Below, piece by piece: positions 35,190 through 48,018 of a stretch of 64,000 nt of DNA. The stretch is from Microvelia longipes (Eukaryota > Arthropoda > Insecta > Hemiptera > Veliidae), in assembly GCA_018340805.1 (NCBI GenBank), contig JACMZG010001914.1, forward strand, positions 44,853,041 to 44,917,040, given 5' to 3'. Each line of letters opens with the position of its first letter. Within the stretch, counting starts at the first letter, position 1. Under the pieces are notes generated by a model. That model was not told where the DNA came from. It made no database searches and saw only the letters and a program-made list of their open reading frames with translations. A program made the position numbers and the translations under genes.

Positions 35190-37985
35190 CCATACAATAC
35201 TAGGGCTCGCTTCGGTCGTCTTTATGTACTTGTTTGTCAATATCTACTTTAAGAGAAACATTTTAAACAAGGCATAAAAATCATGGGCTCGCATCGCTCG
35301 CCTTTTTGTGTATGTTTATCAGTACCTTCTTAAGAGTATAAAATAAAAATAACCATACAATACTAGGGCTCGTTTCGCTCGCCTTTATGTGCTTAGTTGT
35401 CAATATCTATTTTAAGGGAAACATATAAAACAAGGCATAAAATTCATGGGCTCGCTTCGCTCGCCTTTATGTATATGTTTATCAGAACCTAATTTTATAG
35501 CATAGAGTAAAGACATAACATAATATTTTAGAGCTGGCTTCGCTCGCCTTTATGTGCTTGTTTAATAGCCAATTTTAAACTATAGAATTAAAATTTTACA
35601 TAACATTCTAGGGCTCGCTTCACTCGCTTATATAAGTTTGTTTGTCGATACCTAAATTTAGAAAAAAAAAATTAAACATAAAATAAGATTCAAGGGCTCG
35701 CTTTGCTCGCCTTTATGTGTTTGCATATCAGTGCTTTCTTAAGAGTATTAAATGAGAATAACCATACGATACTAGAGCTCGCTTCGCTCGCCTTTATGTG
35801 CTTGTTTGGTACTGGCCAATTTTAATCTACAGAATCAAACTTTTTCATAAAAATCTAGGGCTCACTTCGCTCGCCTTTAGGTGTTTGATTGGAACTAGCC
35901 AATTTTAAACTATAGAATCAAACTTTTACATAACATTCTAGGGCTCGCTTTGCTCGCCTATATATATATATATATTTGTTTGTCGATACCTAATTTTTGA
36001 GAAAATTTAAAGCATAGAATAAGATTTAAATAATAAGAATAATATTTATGTGCTTGGTTGTCAATATCTACTTTAAGAGGAACTTTAAAACAAGGCATAA
36101 AATTAAAGGCTCGCTTTGCTCGCCTTTTTGTCTATGTTTATCAAAACCTCATTTTATAGCATAGAGTAAAGACATAATTAATATTCTAGGGCTCGCTATG
36201 CTCGCCTTTAGGTGCTTGTTTGGTACTAGCCAATTTTAAACTATAAAATCAAACTTTTACATAACGTTCTAGGGCTCGCTGATATAAGTTTGTTTGTCGA
36301 TACCTAAATTTAGAAAACAAATTAAAACATAAAAAAAGATTCAAGGGCTCGCTTCGCAAGGCCTTTATGTGCTTGTTTGGTACTAGAATAGAATAGAATA
36401 GAATAGAATACCTTTTATTAATCAATAATGTACATATAGATTACAGATACAAAAGAAGAAATTTAAAATTATATAACATTAAGATTAAATCAGCTTTTCG
36501 CTGAGGTTTGGAATTTGCTTACTTATCACAAAAGTTATTTTTATTTTATTTTTTTTTATTTTACAATAACGATTATTATTTTTATTATTTATTTATTTAT
36601 ATTTTAAATAATTTTGATATAAAATAAATTTGATAATAAATAGAAATTTATAAATCAAACTAGTGAAAATGATGCAAAAAAAACCAATAAGATTAAAAAG
36701 ACATGCAAGAAGTACAAAAATATGCAAAGAAGTAGTAAAGTAAAAGAGAGCATTTGATATTTAGTGCTCTACAATGATGCTGAGATATTTATTTACTTTA
36801 TAATACATAAAATAAATAAATTTCTACTTGAACATAACTCTAATATAATATTTTATTTTAAACATATAATTTAATTTGAATTTGTAATTATCATATATTG
36901 TTTGGTACTAGCCAATTTTAATCTAAAAAATCAAACTGTTTCATAAAAATCTAGGGCTCGCTTCGCTCTATATAAGCGAGCGAAGCGAGCCCTAGAATGT
37001 TATATAAAAGTTCAATTCTATAGTTTAAAATTGGCTAGTACTAAACAAGCACATAAAGGCGAGCAAAGCGAGCCCTAAAATATTATGTTATGTCTTTAGT
37101 CTATGCTATAAAATTAGGTTCTGATAAACATATACAAAAAGTGTGTTTGTCGATACCTAAATTTAGAAAAAAAAATTAAAACATAAAATAAGATTCAAGG
37201 ACTCGCATCGCTCACCTTTATGTGATAGTTTGGTACTAGCCAATTTTAATCTACAGAATCAAACCTTTTATAAAAATCTAAGGCGCGCTTCGCTCGCCAT
37301 TAAGTGCTTGGTTGTCAATATCTACTTTAAGAGGAACATTTAAAACAAGGCATAAAATCATGGGCTCCCTTCGCTCGCCTTTTTGTCTATGTTTATCAGA
37401 ACCTCATTTTATAGCATAGAGTAAAGACATAACATAATATTCTAGGGCTAGCTTCGCTCGCCTTTAGGTGCTTGTTTGGTACTAGCCAATTTTAAACTAT
37501 AGAATCAAACTTTTACATAACATTCTAGGGCTCGCTTCGCTCGCCTATGTATATATTTGTTTGTCGATACCTAAATTTAGAAAAAAAATTAAAGTATAAA
37601 ATAAGATTCAAGGGCTCGCTTCGCTCGCCTTTATGTGTTTGCATATCAGTGCTTTTATAAGAGTATATAATAAAAATAACCATACAATACTAGAGCTCGC
37701 TTCACTCGCCTTTATGTGCTTGATTGGTACTAGCCAATTATAAAGTATAGAATCAAACTTTTACATAACAATCTAAGGCTCGCTCGCTCGCCAATATATG
37801 TTTGTTTGTCGATGCCTAAATATATAGAAAAATTTAAAACATAAAATAAATACAAGGGCTCGCTTCGCTCGCCTATATGTCTTTGCATATCAGTACTTTT
37901 TTAAGAGTATATAATTAAAATAACCATAATCGCTCGCTTCTCTTTCTGCTTGTTTGCCAAATTTTACATTAAGAACAAGGCATAA
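35190..37985. repeat. Tandem array with GGCTCGCTTCGCTCGCC cores
   Basis: About 25 units of roughly 80-120 bases each carry the GGCTCGCTTCGCTCGCC core. Recurrent linkers are TTTATGTGCTTGTTTGGTAC, TAGCCAATTTTAAACTATAG, TTTGTCGATACCTAAATTTAG and AAGGCATAAAATTCATGG. Several unit types alternate in a higher-order order. Part of the array (36973-37140) is inverted, and a retro-insertion interrupts it at 36386-36897. Confidence 0.9.
36386..36897 (-). mobile_element. 5'-truncated retro-insertion with (TATTC)n tail
   Basis: On the minus strand the segment ends in repeated TATTC units after TGATTAATAAAAGG, a typical LINE-type simple 3' tail. A perfect 13-base target duplication TTGTTTGGTACTA flanks it (36373-36385 and 36898-36910). 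The inserted 512 bases are AT-rich and non-coding, so the copy is 5'-truncated. It is younger than the array it interrupts. Confidence 0.85.
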
Positions 37986-38039
37986 AATTCATGGGCTCGC
38001 TTCGCTCGCCTTTTTGTATATGTGTATCAGTTCCTAATT

Positions 38040-38790
38040 TTATAGCATAGAGTAAAGACATTTTGAGTAATAGTCGCCATTTTAAAAAAGCGAGGCATAT
38101 TTGTGTTCTACCTATCGATACCTACAATTTGATACCACACATAATTTTTCAAAAAAAATATTTTTTGGCGCGTGCGCGTATGTGCGATTTTGAAATTTCT
38201 AAAATTTACTTTTGAAACTTTTTTTTCAAAGAATTTCTATGGCCCGTAAAGGGCTTTAATTGGCTATTTTTCCCATATTTTTAAGGCTTCTCCTTATGCC
38301 TTAAAAGGGGGGGGGAACAAGCATTTTTTGGTGGTTTTCGATATTTTTGGCGGGTGTAATATCCGCCATTTTGAAAAAGCGGTGCATATTTGTGTACTAC
38401 CCATCGATACCTACAATTTGATACCCCGCATGATTTTTTTAAAAAAAAATTTTTTTGCGCGTGCGCGTATGTGCGATTTTGAAATTGCTTAAATTAACTT
38501 TTGAAACTTGTTTTCTAAAGAATTTCTATAGCCTGTAAAGGGCTTTTATTGGCTATTTTTCCCATATTTTTAGGGCTTCTCCTTATGGCTTAAAAGGGGG
38601 CGGGACAAGCATTTTTTGGTGGTTTTCGATATTTTTTGCGGGTGTAATAGCCGCCATTTTGAAAAAGCGATGCATATTTGTGTACTACCCATCGATACCT
38701 ACAATTTGATACCCCACATGATTTTTCAAAAAAATATTTTTTTTTTGGCGAATGTGCGCATTCGCTTATAAATCGACAGATGCGCGTGTG
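38040..38790. repeat. Right set of three ~290-bp units (GCGCGTGCGC units)
   Basis: Inverted counterparts of 34370-35140, with GCGCGTGCGC at 38168 and 38457 and a diverged third unit near 38747. Each carries CTACAATTTGATACC and CCGCCATTTTGAAAAAGCG. Confidence 0.85.
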
Positions 38791-39282
38791 AGATAGTTGG
38801 CTATATTTTTCCTGTTGTTGAATAAAATAGTTACACATGTATACCAAATTTCAACTTCCTAGCTATTGTAGTTCCTAAGATGAGAAATCGGACAGACAGA
38901 CGCTCGACAGAAAGTATAAGGGTTTCGAAGATTATCTTCGTAACCCTAACAAAAAGACGATAAGTTGACTTATCCCCTTTATACTCAGAAACCCAAATGC
39001 ATACTTTTGCAAAAGGGTATAACTCGACTTATGTCTTTTGTATTTATAATTTTCACAACTTATTGAAATCCATATGGGATAACTTAACTTATACCCTTTA
39101 TACTAAATGTTTCTGTCCGAAATGTAAGATAACTCCTTTGTATTAAGTTAATAATTAAAAAACTAATTATCGTAAACTAACATTCGTTACACCAATCGAT
39201 AGAGCTTCTTTTACTGATTCCAGCGATAGTAATAACTCAAAATCGGCATTTTTCGACTTATCACCTTTTTACTTTTTGGTAT

Positions 39283-39284
<2 letters not shown>

Positions 39285-39354
<70 letters not shown>
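39285..39354. repeat. (TA)n microsatellite
   Basis: TA tract abutting the right end of the composite element. Confidence 0.98.
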
Positions 39355-39355
<1 letters not shown>

Positions 39356-40065
39356 TTAAAAAAATTTACAACTTCAAACAAGTCTTAAGAACAAATCTTA
39401 CAAGAAAACAGGTATCAAGTAAAAATTTCACTGAAACTAAAACTGTCAGGTATTCTACCTCCCAGGGTTACAATATTTTGTACTATACCTAATTATTCTT
39501 TTCTTCTGTAACCAAAATCACAAATAAATGAGATAATATATGTAAACAGATAATAAAGTTTATTAAAAGGAACAACATTGCCCGCATGACTTGACTCAAT
39601 TTGGTCAACTGAAATGGTCATTATATTGGGAAATCGGTAAAAATGTTTTACATTCTTTTATATAAACTAGAGTGTATATAGCTTATATATAAAAGTCGTA
39701 TGCCATGACAGGAGAAGCCCATTCATGCGTGATGCCTCTAGGGCAACTCAGTTCTTTTTTTCTCTAAGTAAAGATTTTTACCTAGAAGGAATCCCAGAGG
39801 CATGACGTGCCCTCCCATGAGATAGAAAAACACCACTAACCTTGATACTTTTAAAACTTCTTTATGGATTTTAAGATTAATCTATAAAGCAAAAGGGCAA
39901 CCAAGTATGAGAGGTTAAAGTATAAGTTTTAATTGAAAATAATCATTTTAGTTAAAAGAAAAGACGTTTCTCCTTAAAGGAAAATAAAAATAATAGTTTA
40001 TTACTATAGTCTAATTAATCATCTTCTGGGTAATTAACGCCAACATTAGCGAAGACACACATGGA
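39355..40065. other. Unannotated DNA
   Basis: No gene was recognised. An imperfect inverted repeat (GATGCCTCT near 39731 against AGAGGCATGA near 39796) brackets about 75 bases. Confidence 0.4.
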
Positions 40066-40129
40066 CACGTGATGAGTAACAGGTGGTAAATTTTGCAGTG
40101 AAATCACCACTTGTTGCTCATCATACGTG
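40066..40129. repeat. 64-nt hairpin, pre-miRNA-sized
   Basis: The arm CACGTGATGAGTAACAGGTG pairs with the complement of CACTTGTTGCTCATCATACGTG around a loop near ATTTTGCAGTGAAAT, about 22 paired bases with a few mismatches and a 2-base bulge. Size and imperfect pairing fit a miRNA precursor or a small MITE; nothing else distinguishes the two. Confidence 0.5.
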
Positions 40130-41285
40130 CAGTTCTCTCATGAAGGTGTCCGCGCCGAGCCTAAGGTCACGTCCTTAAATACCAAAATATGTTGGTATTT
40201 TTGTTACCATTTTTGAAAAGTTAAATTCCTGTTTACTATAACATTTTATCTCGAAGGTATTGTTTCACGAATACTATAGATTTTGGTTTAAAAGCACAAT
40301 AAACGAGTACGATGAACCAAAATTTACGATGCTTGTGTAACAACAGCTTGCTGGACATTCACCTAAATAAAAAATGCTGAAATTTAACTTTCTTAGGATT
40401 TAATTTAGTCACAAAAACAGCCTATATAATATGCTCCAATTTAATTTTTAATGCTTACAAAAGTTGTGATAAAATTACTAGGTTTGGGTAAAAGTAATCA
40501 AATAATTACTTTTTTGGGTAATAATTTAAAAAAAGATAAATTTAAACACAAATTAATATACGGGGGCCATATTAAACTTCAAGACCATATTTTTAGTAAT
40601 CTAATTTGATCGTCTGTAATATTCCACCTAGATAATGCGCTATCTGTCTCACTGTCTTTGTACTGTCTCACTGTCTTTGTACACAAAATTATTTATAGAT
40701 TTGACCAACGACACAACACGGCAACAATTCTTGAAGTCGACAAAAGAAATAAACAGACAAAGGAGAAGTACAGACAAAAATCCATTAAAAAAATTAAAGA
40801 TGACAAAGATAATGTCAAACATAGGCGACACTTTTGTAATATGCAGTGTCAAACTGACTCTTCACGAACATACCGACCAACAGGTTTGCCAACTTATTAA
40901 ACTTAGTTGTTTATGAATATAAACTTCATTAGCTTCATCATCCCTAGTTGTGGATTATTATAATAAATTTGATGACAAGCAATTGAATAGTCAGATTATC
41001 AGCAAACATATTTCATCCACTTTTTTCAGAAAAAGTATACAAGAATACCTGGACACATCAAAAACTAACATCATTTTGGTTATGAAGATGGGTCTGGTTA
41101 GACACAACAAATGGAAGGGGAATAGAGAAATAAAGGAGGGATAGGCCGTCTGCATACCGTGCGAATTTCCTAAAGAAATTCACACATGGAATGCGTAGTT
41201 CCGTGCTTAACAATCCATTTCTTTCATAAAATTCCAGTTCATGCTTTATAATTTGAGCAGTTACTCAATTATCAAGCATTACTTG

Positions 41286-41287
<2 letters not shown>
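40130..41287. other. Unannotated DNA
   Basis: No gene was recognised. Open frames at 40635-40916 and 40950-41144 have no motif. A short direct repeat GTCTCACTGTCTTTGTAC occurs twice near 40645-40682. Confidence 0.4.
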
Positions 41288-41349
<62 letters not shown>

Positions 41350-41411
41350 GTATATATATATATATATATAGTATATATATATAGGTAGTGTCAAATTATA
41401 TATATATATAT

Positions 41412-41470
<59 letters not shown>
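41288..41470. repeat. (TA)n microsatellite, interrupted
   Basis: TA tracts are interrupted by short GTATATA units and by GGTAGTGTCAAATT near 41382-41397. Confidence 0.97.
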
Positions 41471-41473
<3 letters not shown>

Positions 41474-41516
41474 ATTTTGCTACAACTATATCTTTATATA
41501 GTTGTAGGAAAATGAC
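41471..41516. repeat. 46-nt near-perfect hairpin next to (TA)n
   Basis: GTCATTTTGCTACAACTATA and its complement (one mismatch) are separated by a 6-base loop. Confidence 0.85.
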
Positions 41517-42384
41517 TCTTTCATACAGCTATTACATACTTAGGTCAAAATGTAATGACTCTTTTTTTTAATAATTACACGTGACAAGTGATTATTTACC
41601 TAATTTCCATATTATTGGTCTACATATATAATTTTTACAACTACTCTTATATTGAAGACAATGTAAAAAAAAAAAAAGTTCATATCAGAAAAGTTTAAAT
41701 TATAACTTTTTATCACACAATATCAAACTGACTTGATGCAGCCTGCCTCCTCTATAGGACGAAGCCTCTCATACATCCTGCCTCCAGCCCCCTCTAACAC
41801 ACGGAGCCCTCCATCCCATTGTTCCCACACCGCCTCCAATCCCCTCTTTCGATCTCATTTCATGCAATTTCGTTACGTATGAATACAAAATATTTTTACT
41901 AAACAACTGTGACAGAATAGTTCGGCGCTTTGACAGTTTATTAAAAGACTGTCACTTGATTTGCATAATGCCTCCCTGTGTTTTACATATTTTAAAGTTA
42001 TCTCTGGAATATATTTTAATAATACACATTTTTAACACTGATATTCAGTTTTATTTTACACACTCAGTGAATTTTAAATTTAAATATAAATAAGCTTAAT
42101 GAGACTTGCGATGTGGTTTTAAAGGCCGTAAAGAATTGAATCCACGGTTGATACATAATATTATTTCCCATTACATGTATGTAAACTGCACCGAAAATAA
42201 GTAATTGCATTACTGTAAATAAATTCTTCTTACTTACGCCACTAGTGCCGAAAATAAAAGGAATTATTTTTATTTTCTGCTCTAAACGAAGAAGAATTTA
42301 CTTGCGAGACCCAAATCAGTCACTTAGTTGTTATCAATAAGAGTTGCCAGTTCGAGTCCTTGCGATCCAACTAGCTTACTTTAT
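41517..42384. other. Unannotated DNA
   Basis: No gene was recognised. A CT-rich patch with CCTCC/GCCTCC motifs occupies 41740-41850. Confidence 0.4.
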
Positions 42385-42715
42385 TAACTTAATATTATAA
42401 TATTATTATACTAATAATATTAAATTTATATTATAATATTAACTTTATAGTCTTTATATTATTATACCAATAATATTAACTTTATAGCCTTATATATTAT
42501 ACTAATAATATTAACTTTATGTCTTTATATCACTAAACTAATAATATTAACTTTATAAATCTTAATATTATTATACTAATAATATTAACTTTATAGTCTT
42601 TATATCATTATACAAAAATATTTACTTTATAGTCTTAATATTATTACTAATAATATAACTTATAGCCTTATCATTATACTAATATATTAACTTTATAGTC
42701 TTTATATTATACAGT
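42385..42715. repeat. ~37-bp AT-rich minisatellite, about 9 copies
   Basis: The unit contains TACTAATAATATTAACTTTA followed by TAGTCTTTATATTAT. Single-base losses are frequent. Confidence 0.9.
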
Positions 42716-42825
42716 AGATAACACTTTGAAAAATTAGTGATAGTGTCAGTAATTGACAAATGTTATGAAGAATATAATTGGCCTGAATTAAATAAAACCG
42801 GTCCGAAGTCAATTTCTAAATCGAT

Positions 42826-42859
42826 TTGGGGAATCCTAGCTCTAGCTAGGATTCCCCAA
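42826..42859. repeat. Near-perfect palindrome
   Basis: TTGGGGAATCCTAGCT and its exact complement are separated by only CT. Weaker pairing continues outwards (AAATCGA against TTCGAAT). Confidence 0.9.
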
Positions 42860-42953
42860 TTCGAATCTTATCACCGGGGCTAATTTTGTAACGACTTATT
42901 TAAAAGTTAATTAACTGCGTAGACTTGCGCGGTTATTGTCATGGAAATTAAGG

Positions 42954-43105
42954 TATTTTGAAGATATAATATTAAATACTGAAGATTTAGGTCTGCCTAT
43001 AGTGACCGCGTCAATGTAGTGAAAACGTCGGACTCTTCATCAACATTGACGCGGTCACAACCGGACACACCTACATCTTCAGTATTTAATATCATTTCTT
43101 CAAAA
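42954..43105. repeat. 152-bp foldback hairpin
   Basis: ATTTTGAAGATATAATATT...AATACTGAAGAT on the left pairs with ATCTTCAGTATT...CTTCAAAAT on the right. An inner perfect 16-base pair GTGACCGCGTCAATGT/ACATTGACGCGGTCAC surrounds a 25-base loop. There is no coding sequence and no clear target duplication. Confidence 0.8.
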
Positions 43106-44096
43106 TAATTCTGGCGCGGTGTTCCACAAGCCGAGCGATTTTTTTTTTTTTTTTTTCGAGATACGCGCTTTTTTGTTTATCAGGCAATTTTTGTGACCGC
43201 TCGATTGTGACTCTCTAATCTAAATTAAATAACAAGTTGTGTCGGTACTGCTCAAGTTATGAGGCATATATCGAACAACTCATTCCAAAAATTAGATTGA
43301 TAAGCAAGAAAGCACGCATTCATAGGAAAATTCTCTCGGCTTGGGGAAATCCGAGCCCAATTTTTTTACAAGAATGAGAGATAATATTAAAAGTTTACTA
43401 ACATACCAATAAAACTAACCAAACAGTGCTTTAAACTCTTTACCTGTAACACATAGAAAACATTATATTAGACTTGTGCATTAATAAACACAAATTAAAC
43501 GTAGAATATAATAAATATATAACACTGTAATACAAGTCACTACATTGCAAACATCAAAACTAATAAAAATTAATTAAAGAAATAAAAAGACAAAACACAT
43601 AAAATATAAATACCTTTATAAATAAAATAATGGAAAAACAATAATTACATTTATATATTTGTTAACTTTAATTATTTATTAATAACTTATTAAAAAACGA
43701 ACAAAGAATACAAATGACTATTTCAAACAAAAGGGGTTGAATATTTGCAGTGCTCGAGCAACTAATAGTAATACAAGTAATAGTAACAGTATATAATAGT
43801 AACAAGTAATAATAACAGTATATAATCGTAATAGTAACAGTATATAATCGTAATAGTAACAGTATATAATAGTAACAAGTAATAGTCAAAGTAATAAAAC
43901 AACGAAATAAAAAATATAAAAAAATGTTTGGAAACTTGGTACCATTTCACGATAAACATCAATGCTTAAAATAAAAAACCACAAATGGTAAAATAAATTA
44001 GAGTAAATTTGTATTTCTTATGAGGTATACAAGCAAACCTATGTACAAGCAGTCGACACAAAGTCGAATATTTTAACTATATTTTCTTGAAATTGG
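43106..44096. other. Unannotated AT-rich DNA with a short minisatellite
   Basis: A poly-T run lies at about 43139-43156. A degenerate array of GTAATAGTAACAGTATATAA lies at about 43760-43895, and frames across it are repeat translations. No gene was recognised. Confidence 0.5.
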
Positions 44097-44252
44097 GTTT
44101 TCCCACTCGCTTTTCATAGTTTTTCCCACTCGCTTTTTATTGTTTTTTCCACTCACTTTTCATGGTTTTTCCACTCACTTTTCATGGTTTTTCCACTCGC
44201 TTTTCATGGTTTTTCCCACTCGCTTTTCATGGTTTTTCCCACTGGCTTTTCA
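44097..44252 (+). repeat. ~23-bp minisatellite, about 7 copies
   Basis: The unit reads TTTTCCCACTCGCTTTTCAT then GGT. The plus-strand frame at 44140-44352 translates the repeat. Confidence 0.9.
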
Positions 44253-44676
44253 TTTAATCCTCTTCAGGTTGATTCTCCTCCCTAACCTAGTAGTCCCCTT
44301 ATTGGACCTGTCTCTTCTCAATTTGCAAAGCAATTTTTACGCCATCTTTTAGTCTTATTTATTATGTTTATTTATGCACCCTATATACTAATAGGACCCT
44401 CTGTTTACTTCTTGTTTATTCTCTTTATTTACTTTCCTATAACTCTGACAGAGGGAAGGTATTTGATATAAGAGAGCTGTTAAATATAAATTATGTTTAT
44501 TTAGAAAACGAGACTGCTTTTATATTAGCTTGCATACGAACTGCCGCCGCTCCATTTATTTATTTTATTCTAAAAAAATTTAAAAAGTTTTCCTATTTCT
44601 CTGCCATTTCATAATATAAAACATTAAAACTACATGAATAATAAATAATGAGATATTATATTTTAAGTATCTACTT
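44253..44676. other. Unannotated DNA
   Basis: No gene or repeat was recognised. Confidence 0.4.
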
Positions 44677-44689
44677 CTACCATAACTAT

Positions 44690-44905
44690 CTGCCTCCGTA
44701 GCCGCGGTCGTATATTACTGGACTTTAGAACCGGAGTTCATAGCCCGGACTATGCTCTCAGTTTTTATGAATAGAATTTGATGTATAAAGATCTCGCCAA
44801 CTTTAGCTTTATTTTGAGTATAGTAGATGTGACCCACCCGAGGTAGTTCCCGCAGGGTAAATACACTGAAGGGCCCTAAAACGGGCATTATTATTATTAT
44901 TACTC
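44690..44905 (+). mobile_element. tRNA-derived SINE, full-length copy
   Basis: Same family as 3237-3478: CTGCCTCCGTAGCCGCGGTCG head, B-box-like GAGTTCATAGCCC, body with CCACCCGAGGTAG and AAACGGGCATT, and an (ATT)n tail. The 13-base duplication CTACCATAACTAT lies at 44677-44689 and 44906-44918. Confidence 0.92.
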
Positions 44906-44918
44906 CTACCATAACTAT

Positions 44919-45120
44919 ATCTTTATTTCACACTCCTCCTATCAACTCGACAAGAAATTTTACGAAGGTGTTTCAAATAAATAGCACTGTTAGAAATACA
45001 ACTGTAACCGCACTTTTATTCTGTCTATTATAACTTTTTATGATCTTTAACTTATTATTATAACTTGTTTGTTGTTGTTATAAATTAATATAACTGTTCA
45101 TGCATAATAACTCATTTTAT
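44919..45120. other. Unannotated DNA
   Basis: AT-rich sequence with no recognised gene or repeat. Confidence 0.4.
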
Positions 45121-46027
<907 letters not shown>

Positions 46028-46060
46028 TATATATATATATATAATATATAATATATATAT

Positions 46061-46145
<85 letters not shown>

Positions 46146-46157
46146 TATATATATACA
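46028..46157. repeat. (TA)n microsatellite
   Basis: TA tract with a few phase slips. Confidence 0.97.
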
Positions 46158-46291
46158 TATGTAAAGGCCCCGATGAAGAATGAAGAATTTGTAGTTAAAT
46201 TCAAACGTTTGGCTAGAAATAAATATATAGTTTTCATGTAAAGCTGTGTTTTTTATTCATAACCTTATCTCGAGATCAATGGAGACGCGCA

Positions 46292-46306
46292 ATATATTAT
46301 ATATAT

Positions 46307-46356
<50 letters not shown>

Positions 46357-46377
46357 GCTCGCGTGTGTGTGTGTGTG
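46292..46377. repeat. (TA)n followed by (GT)n microsatellite
   Basis: A TA tract to about 46357 is followed by GCTCGC and then a GT run. Confidence 0.95.
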
Positions 46378-46804
46378 TAAGAAAAAAAGAAGATCTAATT
46401 TTGTACGTTTAAGCCTTGTTGGTACACGAGATGGAACCAATTTGATTAAATTTAAGTTTATTATTAATTTTAGCAATGTTAAAAATAAATACAAATTAGA
46501 GAGCAGAATACCCAACTAACTACAGAAGAAAATTACTTTTTTCTGGTGGTATAATTTAACATTTTAACAAAAGAGACTGAAACTCTCAATGCTAAAAGTG
46601 CAATTAACTATAATTAAAATCTAAGAAGACAAGGAGAATTACACAAAAAGACTCTCAAGAGCTGTACTGTACAACTCAATGGTTTTAGCAATTAAAAAGT
46701 GAAAAATAGCTTAAGTAGGCTGAAGCAAGCATGAACAGTTTCAAATGAGAGCACTTTTACTTTCCAAACATCAATAGTTTTCATGTGAAAATATTTAAAT
46801 AATT
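46378..46804. other. Unannotated DNA
   Basis: No gene or repeat was recognised. Confidence 0.4.
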
Positions 46805-46819
46805 ACAGAGTTGATGTGA

Positions 46820-46934
46820 AGAACTTTAATAAATTCTTAGAGTGTAGTAGATGCAACCCACCTGAGGTGGTTCCCGCAGGGTGAATACCCTGATGGGCCG
46901 AAAGGCCCTAAAACGGGCATTTTTTTTTATTTTT
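46820..46934 (+). mobile_element. 5'-truncated SINE
   Basis: Carries only the 3' half of the family (TTAATAAATTCTTAGAGTGT through CCTGATGGGCCGAAAGGCCC to AAACGGGCATT and a T-rich tail). The tRNA head is missing. Flanks ACAGAGTTGATG (46805-46816) and ACAGAGTAGATG (46935-46946) are a target duplication with one change. Confidence 0.88.
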
Positions 46935-46946
46935 ACAGAGTAGATG

Positions 46947-47229
46947 AAAAAAAAGATAATGGGTTCTATGTACCTCGGATATTTTTCTTTATTAATTTTC
47001 ATTCGGATTAGCTTGGCTTATCTTGAAAACTTGGGACGCACACAGACATACATATTACTATAAAACACTGAGGAAGTCCAAAAACACTTAAATGAAGAGT
47101 TTAGTCAAAATTCCGGTTTCAGAGTATAACAGTGCAAACACAATAGTGTCAAAAATAAGGAAATGTAAAATATCAATAACATTTCTAACAAATGTTTTCC
47201 TCGCAATTATATTATTATAAATTATATTG
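46947..47229. other. Unannotated DNA
   Basis: No gene or repeat was recognised. Confidence 0.4.
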
Positions 47230-48018
47230 TTTTCAAACACATATAACATTATATTGTTTTTTTACAGCTACAGGCCGAAAAATATAAAATAATATTGTTT
47301 CGCACTGTTACAGGCCGACAAACATAACATTATATTGTTTCTCACAGCTACAGGCCGACAAATATAACAGTATATTGTTTCTTACAGCTACAGGCCGACA
47401 AATACAAAATTATATTGTTTCTCACAGCTACAGGCCGACAAATATAGCATATATGGTTCTCACAGCTACAGGCCGAAAAATATAAAATATATTGTTTCCA
47501 CGCTACAGGCCGACAAATATACATTATATTGTTTCTCACAGCTAAGGCATTATATTGTTTCTCACAGCTACCGCCGGCAAATATAACATTACATTGTTTC
47601 TCACAGCTATAGACCGACAAATTAATTATTGTTTCCTCACAGCTACAGACCGACAAATATACATTATATTGTTTCTCACAGCTACAGGCCGACAAATATA
47701 ACATTATATTGTTTCTCACCTACAGGCCGACAAATACAAAATTATATTGTTCTTACAGCTACAGGCCGACAAATATAGCATTATATTGTTCCTCACAGCT
47801 ACAGGCCGACAAATACAACAGTATATTGTTTCTCACAGCTACCGCCGGCAAATATAACATTACATTGTTTCTCACAGCTACAGACCGACAAATATAGCAT
47901 TATATTGTTCCTCACAGCTACAGACCGACAAATATAACATTATATTGTTTCTTACAGCTACAGGCCGACAAATATACATTATATTGTTTCTCACAGCTAC
48001 AGGCCACAAATAACACAT
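47230..48018 (+). repeat. ~40-bp minisatellite, about 19 copies
   Basis: The unit contains ACAGCTACAGGCCGACAAAT followed by ATAACATTATATTGTTTCTC. Variants include ACAGACCGAC and ACCGCCGGC, and small indels are present. Frames on both strands are repeat translations. Confidence 0.95.

Noticed and set aside
40635..41144. Overlapping 93- and 64-codon plus-strand frames
   Set aside because: No motif, mutually overlapping alternatives in several frames, and no splice or promoter context that decides between them.
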